From Streptococcus sp. X13SY08 (GTDB taxonomy: Bacteria; Bacillota; Bacilli; Lactobacillales; Streptococcaceae): DNA of 64,000 nt. The stretch lies in contig NZ_LFYO02000002.1 of the NCBI RefSeq assembly GCF_001182825.2, positions 1-64,000 of the forward strand, read 5' to 3'. This document shows, in pieces, positions 57,055 to 64,000 of this stretch (its first letter is position 1; every line of letters starts with the position of its first letter). Position numbers and translations under genes: made by a program. The notes under the pieces are model-generated. The model did no database searches. It had not been told where the DNA came from and saw only the letters and a list, made by a program, of their open reading frames with translations.

Positions 57055-59102
57055 TAGTTCAATACCCACTCTCTAATGGCGTGTGCCACTCCGTCCTGAC
57101 TGTTGGATTTGGTGATATATTTAGCGATTTTCTTCAGTTCAGGATTACCGTTTTCCATGACGACAGGATTCCCGACGACTTCTAACATAGAACGATCGTT
57201 TTCTTCGTCTCCAATAGCCATGGTTTGGTCCATGGTCAAGCCTAATTTTTCAGCGAGACGAATGACAGCTTGTCCTTTGCTAGCAGTTTTCGGAGTGATT
57301 TCCAGATAAAAGGCTGCTGATTTAGCAATATTAAATCGATCATAGAATTCTTGGGGAATTTTCTCCATGGCGGCATCCAATTTTTCGGGTTCATCTACCA
57401 TCATGACTTTGATGATTTCTTGATCTACCATTTCTTCCGGTGTCCGATAAAAGAGAGGAGAATGGACCAGCTGTGCCTCGTAAATAGTATATTTACCGAT
57501 ATTGCGGTTAGCAGTATACATGCCATTTTTGGTGGAAGCATGAAGCGGTAAGTTCAGTTTCCGAGACAAGAGTTCAATATCTAGATAGTCATTATAGGTC
57601 AATGTGTCTTTGAAAACGTCATTTCTAGAAGCTGTTTCTTGGACTAAGCCACCGTTGAAGGTAATGACGTAATTGTCTGGCTCATTGAGTTTGAGTTCTT
57701 CTAACAGGCTGAGGACGCCTGAAATAGGACGTCCAGTTGTAATGACAGCCTTGACACCAGTTTTTTTGGCATCTTGGATGGCATCAAAAACGGCTGGAGT
57801 GATTTCTCTTTCAGGATTGAGTAAGGTTCCATCAATGTCAATGGTCACTTTCATTTTATCTGCAAAAATACCTGTCTCTTCCAGCATTTCTTTAGGGAAG
57901 TAGAAGCGGCTATCTCCATGAATAGTTCCTGATAGTGATTTGACCACAGGAGATAATTCCGATAGTTCGACCAATTGTCCATCCTGTTGCATGATTTCAA
58001 TCTGCGTGCGTTTCTTGGTAGCATTTGGGCGGTAGATATCATACGGTAAATCAAAGTTGTGATGAATGGCTGTGTAATATTCAGGGTCAAAGCCTACTTC
58101 GGCAACGATATTGCGCAAGGTATCCAATTTTTCTTCATTTTCTTGAGTGAAAGTAATCGATTTAAAAATCTTCCGATTGACATAGCGCTGGGCTAAGTCG
58201 GACAGGGTACGATCTGGCCCGTCAATCCAACTTTGGAAATAGGTATTCATAACGCCATCATCTAGAGCTAGATAATCCCGCAAGGTCACACGATTTTCAA
58301 AAAAAGGCAAGAGTCCCGGTGATGAAATCGTAAAGAAAATTTTCTCCACTGGATAGAGAACTTTGGCACGGTCTAGTAAATTTTGCAAAAGCACTTCCAT
58401 AGAGCGGCTAGCGGGATGGAAATAAACTTGCAGATACATTTGGTAACGGCTGAGAACATAATCTTCCACCGCATGCATGCCAGATTCGGCAAAGGCGATG
58501 CCATTTTCTGTTGGTCGAATGACACGCAAAATACGAGTCAAGTCAAATTCGCCATAGTTAGTCCCTGTGAAGTAGGAATCTCGCAAAAGGTAATCCATAC
58601 GGTCTACATCAATTTGACTAGAGATGAGTTGTACCACTTGCTTATTTGGATAGGTGTGGCGAATGACACTCGCTATTTTTTGTGGGAAATCAGGCGCAAT
58701 TTGACGCAGGCAAGCATTGACCTCTGTTTCAGGACTGGTAATAATAGCGCAGGTCATCTCCTCATGGTTGGTTTCAAAGAGCCGCTCAAAGGTATGAGAA
58801 TAGGCACCATGCCCCACATCGTGAAGGAGCGCAGCTGTCATGGTGACCAAAGACTCTTCTGGATTCCAGATGTCTGGATAAGATCGCTCAAATTTTTGCG
58901 TGATGCGACGGGCAATCTCATAAGCACCAAGGCAATGCGAAAAGCGGCTATGCTCGCCACCATGGAAAGTATAGGAAGTTGTTCCTAACTGCTTGATGCG
59001 GCGTAGTCGCTGAAATTCTTTAGTATTGATTAAGTTATAAATAAGCTCATGTTCTACATGAATATAGTTGTGAACTGGGTCTCGAAATACTTTTTCAATC
59101 AT
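57054..59102 (-). CDS. HD-domain dNTPase-like protein fused to a Cof-type HAD phosphatase
   Basis: A 682-aa fusion. Residues 1-420 are an HD-superfamily phosphohydrolase of the YwfO/EF1143 dNTP-hydrolase type: DPVHNYIHVE, EHSRFSHCLGAYE, LLHDVGHGAYSHTFE and DVDRMDYLLRD provide the metal ligands. Residues 425-682 are a Cof-type HAD sugar-phosphatase: DIDGTLL, TTGRPISG, a lysine near 620 and GDEENDRSML. These are normally two separate genes in streptococci. The junction ADKMKVTIDIDG joins the C-terminal region of the first to the N terminus of the second, so a deletion has probably fused them in frame. It starts 7 nt after a -10 and is followed by murM-murN. Confidence 0.82.
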   Translation of the reverse strand: MIEKVFRDPVHNYIHVEHELIYNLINTKEFQRLRRIKQLGTTSYTFHGGEHSRFSHCLGAYEIARRITQKFERSYPDIWNPEESLVTMTAALLHDVGHGAYSHTFERLFETNHEEMTCAIITSPETEVNACLRQIAPDFPQKIASVIRHTYPNKQVVQLISSQIDVDRMDYLLRDSYFTGTNYGEFDLTRILRVIRPTENGIAFAESGMHAVEDYVLSRYQMYLQVYFHPASRSMEVLLQNLLDRAKVLYPVEKIFFTISSPGLLPFFENRVTLRDYLALDDGVMNTYFQSWIDGPDRTLSDLAQRYVNRKIFKSITFTQENEEKLDTLRNIVAEVGFDPEYYTAIHHNFDLPYDIYRPNATKKRTQIEIMQQDGQLVELSELSPVVKSLSGTIHGDSRFYFPKEMLEETGIFADKMKVTIDIDGTLLNPEREITPAVFDAIQDAKKTGVKAVITTGRPISGVLSLLEELKLNEPDNYVITFNGGLVQETASRNDVFKDTLTYNDYLDIELLSRKLNLPLHASTKNGMYTANRNIGKYTIYEAQLVHSPLFYRTPEEMVDQEIIKVMMVDEPEKLDAAMEKIPQEFYDRFNIAKSAAFYLEITPKTASKGQAVIRLAEKLGLTMDQTMAIGDEENDRSMLEVVGNPVVMENGNPELKKIAKYITKSNSQDGVAHAIREWVLN

Positions 59103-59108
59103 GGTTTT

Positions 59109-59117
59109 ATTATACCA
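59109..59117 (-). promoter_or_regulatory. Promoter of HD-HAD-murMN, leaderless start
   Basis: On the minus strand TGGTATAAT ends 7 nt before the ATG at 59102. No ribosome site is present. Confidence 0.7.
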
Positions 59118-59173
59118 AAAAAGCTCCTATTCTGCCTAGAAGAACTGTTTATGGTAAGGTTGAAAACTTTCTA

Positions 59174-59202
59174 TTTACGAATGGGCTTCTTTTGATTATA
59201 AT
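59174..59202 (+). promoter_or_regulatory. TSUP gene promoter, leaderless start
   Basis: -35 TTTACG (59174-59179), a 17-nt spacer and -10 TATAAT (59197-59202). The ATG at 59209 begins 7 nt later. Confidence 0.7.
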
Positions 59203-59208
59203 GGAATA

Positions 59209-60144
59209 ATGACAAATGAAATGATATTGAAAGCCATTCAACTCCTGTTGGTTGGTTTTATTCTGGTTATTTTGGCTACTATTTTCCTGCATGCCAAGAA
59301 GGAAAAAATTCAGCTAAGGGAAAACTTTTTCACAGGCTTTTGGATTGGTTATGTGACAGATTTACTGGATACATTGGGAATTGGGACTTTTGCAACGACC
59401 ACAAGTCTCTTTAAAGTAACAGGATTGGTTAAGGATGACCGTCAAATTCCTGCGACCATGACAGCAGCACATGTTATTCCCGTGCTGGTAGAAGCTCTGC
59501 TATTCATTACCATCGTAGAAATAGATGTGATGACCCTCGTCGCTATGGCTTTTTCTTCCTTTTCAGGTGCTCTTGTTGGTGCCCGACTCACCAAAAATTG
59601 GAATACCAAGCAAGTTCAGCGGATTTTAGGAACTTTATTGGTGCTAGCAGCTATTGTAATGGTTTATCGCATGTTGGCCAACCCAGGTGAGGGCAATTCA
59701 GAAACTGTTCGTGGATTACATGGCATTTGGTTGCTAGTGGGAATGGTGTTTGACTTTATCATTGGAGCTTTGATGACGATGGGACTAGGCAATTATGCAC
59801 CAGAGTTGATTTTCTTCTCACTGATGGGAATCAACCCTTCTGTCGCATTGCCTGTTATGATGTTGGATGCCGCCATGATTTTGGTCGCTAGTTCACGGGA
59901 ATTTATTCGATCAGATCGCGTCCATTGGCCAGGTGTTTTAGGTATTATGGCAGGAGGAGTACTAGGTGTGTTGACGGCGGCACTCTTTCTAACAAGTCTA
60001 GATGTCAATCATTTGAAAATTTTAGTTGTTTTTATTGTGCTTTTCACTGGATTTATGATGCTACGTTCATCATTCTTACCGAGTATCTCCTCCAAGAAAC
60101 AAGAACAGAAAGGAAGGATGGATGCACATTCGTTTAAGAAATGA
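59209..60144 (+). CDS. TSUP (TauE/SafE) family membrane permease
   Basis: A 311-aa protein with eight to nine hydrophobic segments in two homologous halves. The first half carries FWIGYVTDLLDTLGIGTFAT and the second GMVFDFIIGALMTMGLGNYA. Family members export or import small organic sulfur compounds or carboxylates. The substrate here is unknown. The C terminus is a hydrophilic basic tail. The stop overlaps the following DUF1934 gene, so they form an operon, divergent from HD-HAD. Confidence 0.82.
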   Translation: MTNEMILKAIQLLLVGFILVILATIFLHAKKEKIQLRENFFTGFWIGYVTDLLDTLGIGTFATTTSLFKVTGLVKDDRQIPATMTAAHVIPVLVEALLFITIVEIDVMTLVAMAFSSFSGALVGARLTKNWNTKQVQRILGTLLVLAAIVMVYRMLANPGEGNSETVRGLHGIWLLVGMVFDFIIGALMTMGLGNYAPELIFFSLMGINPSVALPVMMLDAAMILVASSREFIRSDRVHWPGVLGIMAGGVLGVLTAALFLTSLDVNHLKILVVFIVLFTGFMMLRSSFLPSISSKKQEQKGRMDAHSFKK

Positions 60145-60508
60145 AATCGATATGGATGACCAAAAGGAAATTCTTGATCAAGTATATCCCGTCCAAGTGA
60201 CGATGAAAAAAGACCAATTGTATCTTGTTTTTACAAACGAAGAGGATGAAAAAGTGGTGATCAAAGCCAATCCATCAGAATTAGTGATGACGCGATTTTC
60301 CAATCCAAATTCGGTCATGCGCTTTTTGTCCAATCAAGAAGCAGTAGTGACCATTCCAACACCCATGGGATTGCAACATCTGGTAACGGATACGAGCCGA
60401 TACGACTTTTGCTTAGGCCGACAAAGCATTCGCTTGGATTACCAACTCAAACCTTACGATACGCAACAGATTTTTGCCAGCTACAAAATGACGATTATCT
60501 GGGAATAA
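60122..60508 (+). CDS. DUF1934 (YwiB-like) protein
   Basis: A 128-aa soluble protein of the lipocalin-like DUF1934 family, function unknown. It shows the usual pattern of beta strands, with FSNPNSVMRFL and the closing LGRQSIRLDYQLK and the SYKMTIIWE strand. In other Firmicutes it sits near rpoE or pyrG genes; here it overlaps the TSUP permease gene by 23 nt. AGGAAGG serves as ribosome site. Confidence 0.8.
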   Translation: MHIRLRNEIDMDDQKEILDQVYPVQVTMKKDQLYLVFTNEEDEKVVIKANPSELVMTRFSNPNSVMRFLSNQEAVVTIPTPMGLQHLVTDTSRYDFCLGRQSIRLDYQLKPYDTQQIFASYKMTIIWE

Positions 60509-60532
60509 AACTATTTTTAGAGAATCTCAATC

Positions 60533-60561
60533 TTGAAAAATGGATTATTTTTTGATAGAAT
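60533..60561 (+). promoter_or_regulatory. Promoter of the riboswitch-controlled P-type ATPase
   Basis: -35 TTGAAA (60533-60538), a 17-nt spacer and -10 TAGAAT (60556-60561). Confidence 0.75.
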
Positions 60562-60565
60562 TAGT

Positions 60566-60675
60566 CTTAAACCGAGGGAGTAGCTAGCGGTTCTCGGACA
60601 CTTTTTTCTTAACTCATCGTTACCTTGTCTTGATGGATTTCAGTCCTATCTACGACTGCGGTGCCTCGATTTAAG
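60566..60675 (+). promoter_or_regulatory. yybP-ykoY (Mn2+) riboswitch
   Basis: P1 pairs cttaaaccgagg (60566-60577) with cctcgatttaag (60664-60675). The conserved internal loops GGGAGTAGC and CTACGACTGCGG face each other as in the yybP-ykoY class. It precedes a terminator and a cation ATPase, the arrangement known from Lactococcus and Streptococcus. Confidence 0.92.
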
Positions 60676-60751
60676 AAAAAATTGTCTTGAGAAGCAACCG
60701 TGATTATGTCGTCAGTTCGAAACGTTTGTTTCCGGCATAAACTGAAATAGC

Positions 60752-60785
60752 GAGACTTGTTTTAATAAAAACAGGTCTCTTTTTT
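60752..60785 (+). terminator. Riboswitch-controlled terminator
   Basis: gagacttgtttt and aaaacaggtctc form a strong stem followed by seven T's, 27 nt before the ATPase ATG. Mn2+ binding is expected to prevent its formation. Confidence 0.85.
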
Positions 60786-60811
60786 ATTGAAAGAGACCAA
60801 AAGGAGAAGCT

Positions 60812-63496
60812 ATGTCAAAAGAACAAGCACGTCAAGCCTTTTATACGCAGTCAGAGGAGACTGTGTTAACTAGCTTGGAAACAAGCAAAAAAGGATTGAC
60901 CAGTGAACAAGCCAATCAACGGTTGGCAGATTACGGTCGTAATGAGTTAGAAGAGGGTGAAAAACGCAGCCTTTTCCAAAAATTCTTAGACCAATTTAAA
61001 GATTTGATGATTATCATCTTGTTGGCAGCCGCAGCCCTTTCTGTGGTGACAGAAGGAATGCATGGGTTGACAGATGCCCTTATTATCCTCTTGGTAGTTG
61101 TTCTCAATGCAGCCTTTGGTGTCTACCAAGAAGGTCAAGCTGAAGCGGCCATCGATGCTCTTAAATCTATGTCAAGCCCACTTGCCCGCGTTCGTCGTGA
61201 TGGCCACGTTAAGGAAGTTGATTCTAAAGAATTGGTTCCTGGTGATGTGGTTCTACTGGAAGCTGGTGATGTGGTCCCAGCGGATATGCGTCTTTTGGAA
61301 GCTGCTTCCCTCAAAATCGAAGAAGCTGCTTTGACTGGGGAGTCTGTTCCAGTTGAAAAAGATTTAAATGCTGAACTAACTGAAGATGCTGGTATTGGTG
61401 ACCGTGTCAATATGGCTTACCAAAATTCAAACGTTACTTACGGACGTGGTATTGGTGTCGTGACCAACACTGGTATGTTCACAGAAGTTGGGCATATTGC
61501 TAGCATGTTAGCAAATGCCGATGAGTCTGATACCCCTCTCAAGCAAAACCTCAACCAATTGTCTAAAGTGTTGACTTATGCCGTTTTGGTGATTGCTGCG
61601 ATTACTTTTGTGGTTTCTGTATTTGTCCGTGGAGAAGCTCCGCTTACAGCTCTTATGACAGCGGTAGCGCTTGCTGTTGCGGCAATCCCAGAAGGTCTTC
61701 CAGCCGTTGTAACAGTTGTCCTTTCTATGGGAACACAAGTTCTTGCAAAACGGAACTCGATCATTCGTAAATTGCCTGCAGTGGAAACCCTTGGTTCAAC
61801 AGAAATCATCGCATCTGATAAAACAGGTACTTTGACAATGAACCAAATGACGGTTGAAAAAGTTTATACAAATGGTCAATTGATCGATGCTGCTGAAGAT
61901 ATTGACGATAGCAATATGACTCTTCGTGTCATGAACTTTGCTAATGACACAAAAGTAGACCAAAGTGGTAAACTGATTGGTGATCCAACAGAAACAGCTC
62001 TTGTGCAATTTGGTTTCGACCATGCATTTGATGTGCGCGACGCTCTCAAAGTGGAACCACGTGTGGCTGAGTCACCATTTGATTCAGATCGTAAACTCAT
62101 GTCAACCATTCATCGTTTGGAAAGTGGCAAATTCTTGGTTGCCGTTAAAGGTGCACCAGACCAACTGCTCAAACGCGTCACACAAATTGAAGAAAATGGC
62201 ACTATCCGTCCGATTACAGATGCAGATAAAGAAGCTATTTTAACGACTAATAAATCACTTGCCAAACAAGCCCTACGTGTCCTCATGATGGCTTACAAGT
62301 ACGGAGATACGATTCCAGTAATGGAAACAGAAATCGTCGAAAACAATCTTGTCTTCTCTGGTTTGGTTGGGATGATTGACCCTGAGCGTCCAGAAGCTGC
62401 GAAAGCCGTTGCTGTTGCGAAAGAAGCTGGTATCCGTCCAATCATGATTACCGGTGACCATCAAGATACAGCAGAAGCTATTGCCAAACGTCTTGGAATA
62501 ATCGATCCAAACGATACGGAAGACCATGTCTTTACTGGGGCTGAGCTCAATGAGCTTTCAGACGAAGAATTCCAAAAAATCTTCAAACAATACTCAGTAT
62601 ATGCGCGTGTATCACCTGAACATAAAGTTCGTATCGTAAAAGCTTGGCAAAATGAGGGTAAAGTCGTTGCCATGACTGGTGATGGTGTCAATGATGCGCC
62701 ATCTCTTAAAACAGCAGATATCGGTATTGGTATGGGTATCACTGGTACAGAAGTTTCCAAAGGTGCTTCTGACATGGTCCTTGCGGACGATAACTTTGCA
62801 ACCATTATCGTAGCCGTTGAAGAAGGCCGTAAAGTCTTCTCAAATATTCAAAAAACGGTTCAATACTTGCTTTCAGCTAATATCGCTGAAGTATTGACTA
62901 TCTTCCTTGCAACCCTCTTTGGCTGGGATGTGCTTGAACCAGTTCACCTCTTGTGGATCAACTTGGTAACAGATACCCTTCCTGCCATCGCTCTTGGTAT
63001 GGAGCCAGCTGAGCCTGGTGTCATGAAACACAAACCTCGTGGACGTAACTCAAGCTTCTTCTCTGGTGGTGTTCTTGGTGCCGTAGCTTATCAAGGCCTC
63101 TTCCAAGCAGCGCTTGTACTTGGTGTTTACGGCTGGGCGATCTTTAACCCAGTTCATATGACTTATGAAGAAATCCATGCGGATGCTTTGACAATGGCCT
63201 ACGCGACCCTTGGTCTTATCCAGTTAGTACATGCCTTTAACGTGAAATCTGTTTACCAATCTGTCTTTACAGTAGGACCATTCAAGAATAAAACCTTTAA
63301 CTGGGGTATCTTAGGCTCGCTTATCCTTTTGGTTGCGACCTTGACAGTTCCATTCTTGGAAAAAATCTTCCACGTTTCACATCTTGACTTGTCACAATGG
63401 GCAGTTGTTGTCATTGGTAGCTTTGCCATGTTTATCTTGGTAGAAATCGTGAAATTTATCCAACGTAAACTTGGACATGATGCAAAAGCTATTTAA
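60812..63496 (+). CDS. P-type cation ATPase (Ca2+/Mn2+ exporter type)
   Basis: An 894-aa P2A-type ATPase. The N-terminal cation-ATPase domain and membrane helices include PEGLPAVVTVVLS in M4. The phosphorylation aspartate is D336 in SDKTGTLTMNQM. The actuator motif is LTGESVPVEK near 170, the nucleotide-binding segment KGAPDQLLK is near 445, and the hinge is TGDGVNDAPSLK. It is preceded by an Mn2+-sensing riboswitch and a ribosome site AAAGGAGAAG. By analogy with the pneumococcal and lactococcal enzymes it exports surplus Mn2+ and possibly Ca2+. It is not a Mg2+ importer despite the family's frequent name. Confidence 0.93.
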   Translation: MSKEQARQAFYTQSEETVLTSLETSKKGLTSEQANQRLADYGRNELEEGEKRSLFQKFLDQFKDLMIIILLAAAALSVVTEGMHGLTDALIILLVVVLNAAFGVYQEGQAEAAIDALKSMSSPLARVRRDGHVKEVDSKELVPGDVVLLEAGDVVPADMRLLEAASLKIEEAALTGESVPVEKDLNAELTEDAGIGDRVNMAYQNSNVTYGRGIGVVTNTGMFTEVGHIASMLANADESDTPLKQNLNQLSKVLTYAVLVIAAITFVVSVFVRGEAPLTALMTAVALAVAAIPEGLPAVVTVVLSMGTQVLAKRNSIIRKLPAVETLGSTEIIASDKTGTLTMNQMTVEKVYTNGQLIDAAEDIDDSNMTLRVMNFANDTKVDQSGKLIGDPTETALVQFGFDHAFDVRDALKVEPRVAESPFDSDRKLMSTIHRLESGKFLVAVKGAPDQLLKRVTQIEENGTIRPITDADKEAILTTNKSLAKQALRVLMMAYKYGDTIPVMETEIVENNLVFSGLVGMIDPERPEAAKAVAVAKEAGIRPIMITGDHQDTAEAIAKRLGIIDPNDTEDHVFTGAELNELSDEEFQKIFKQYSVYARVSPEHKVRIVKAWQNEGKVVAMTGDGVNDAPSLKTADIGIGMGITGTEVSKGASDMVLADDNFATIIVAVEEGRKVFSNIQKTVQYLLSANIAEVLTIFLATLFGWDVLEPVHLLWINLVTDTLPAIALGMEPAEPGVMKHKPRGRNSSFFSGGVLGAVAYQGLFQAALVLGVYGWAIFNPVHMTYEEIHADALTMAYATLGLIQLVHAFNVKSVYQSVFTVGPFKNKTFNWGILGSLILLVATLTVPFLEKIFHVSHLDLSQWAVVVIGSFAMFILVEIVKFIQRKLGHDAKAI

Positions 63497-63510
63497 TTTA
63501 TCAAAAAGAA

Positions 63511-63540
63511 AAATCAGATCCGTAGAGATCTGATTTTTTT
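63511..63540. terminator. Bidirectional terminator after the P-type ATPase
   Basis: aaatcagatc and gatctgattt form a 10-bp stem with T runs on both sides. It also ends the convergent tetR-like gene. Confidence 0.85.
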
Positions 63541-64000
63541 ATATTTCAACAGAAGTATGAATCATATTAGCAATTTGGCGGCTGGACTCTTGAAAATCCG
63601 TGCGAATCCAATTTTAAATAATACTTTTAATGGTGAGAACATAGAGATCAAAAGCAAATTTTTTAGGAATTTTGTAACCTTCTTCTAGCTGTTTTTCTAA
63701 ATTTTGGATGTCGGATTGCTTGATAATCTGACAGATATAATCTGTTACAATCTTATCAAAATCGGGGTAATAGGTGAGCCATGTAGAAAAAAAGCTCGAT
63801 TTTCGCGGATATAATCCAACATTTCAGTGAGAACGGCTCTGTGAAAGAGTAGGTTCTGATTCAAAATAATCTTAATTTGGTCCAAAGAATGTGTGAGAGA
63901 ATCCTTCAACAAACTATCGCGACTATCGAAGTAGTGATAGAAAGTTGTTCGACTAACTTGGGAGGCTTTAACAATGTCAGTGATTGTGATGGTTTCCAAG
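63539..64000 (-). pseudogene. TetR-family regulator, 5' end outside the window, two lesions
   Basis: The helix-turn-helix is complete within ITITDIVKASQVSRTTFYHY. The frame then fails at RAFF: the T run (plus-strand A run at 63786-63792) has seven bases where eight would give AFFSTWLTYYPDFDKIVTDY. That frame continues to SII, where TAA at 63614-63616 interrupts it before NWIRTDFQESSRQ and the stop at 63539. It is the last gene and is convergent with the ATPase. Its target is unknown. Confidence 0.75.

Overview
The window is a chromosomal segment of a streptococcus, most likely Streptococcus suis or a close relative. The base composition is low-GC, ribosome-binding sites are AGGAG-like, and promoters often carry a TGn extended -10. 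The gene content is streptococcal: the mevalonate pathway, MurM/MurN, yutD-rlmN-vanZ, and a giant surface amylopullulanase of the S. suis ApuA type. Species assignment rests on recalled gene content, not on a search.

Layout. 1-230: end of a tRNA cluster (Val, Gly, then a 17-nt tRNA fragment running into a terminator). 0.4-4.1 kb (minus): thiolase-mvaS-mvaA, acetyl-CoA to mevalonate. 4.2-8.4 kb: gpmA, then an ABC-2 exporter with its own two-component system. 8.4-14.3 kb: yqgQ, a cysteine-less rhodanese, a lipoprotein, rsmD-coaD-sepM, yutD-rlmN-vanZ. 14.3-18.3 kb: nadE-pncB, an MTHFR-like gene, and the competence prepilin peptidase comC with a sigma-X box. 18.4-25.3 kb: AraC/GyrI regulator, radical-SAM mnmL - ydcF - mnmM, a CorC-type protein, pflA, a secreted protein. 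25.4-36.7 kb: pepF, ppaC, a broken secreted transglutaminase-like protein, lysS, ybaK-popT, TPP-riboswitch-controlled thiT, a GH25 lysozyme, an ECF S-component with a DUF4430 lipoprotein. 36.8-40.6 kb: ftsW and ppc. 40.8-47.6 kb: amylopullulanase behind a cre/promoter overlap. 48-57 kb: ECF sigma/anti-sigma pair, tuf, tpiA, a repeat-bearing amidase, murM-murN. 57-64 kb: an HD-HAD fusion, a TSUP permease, DUF1934, a P-type cation ATPase behind a yybP-ykoY (Mn2+) riboswitch, and a partial TetR regulator.

Two patterns cut across the window. First, at least eight genes start 7-8 nt downstream of a good -10 (or sigma-X) box and have no Shine-Dalgarno site, so they look leaderless: yqgQ, rsmD, the MTHFR-like gene, comC, mnmL, the GH25 lysozyme, the HD-HAD gene and the TSUP gene. 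Second, an unusual number of genes are broken: about five in-frame stops, about seven single-base indels (mostly in homopolymers), and at least five internal deletions that put the flanking halves in different frames. Some fall in genes expected to be essential or important (ftsW, ppc), so sequence error or misassembly must be weighed against real decay.

No IS element, prophage, CRISPR array or integrative element is visible. Most of the window is housekeeping sequence, with accessory character at 28-31 kb and 47.6-49.4 kb.
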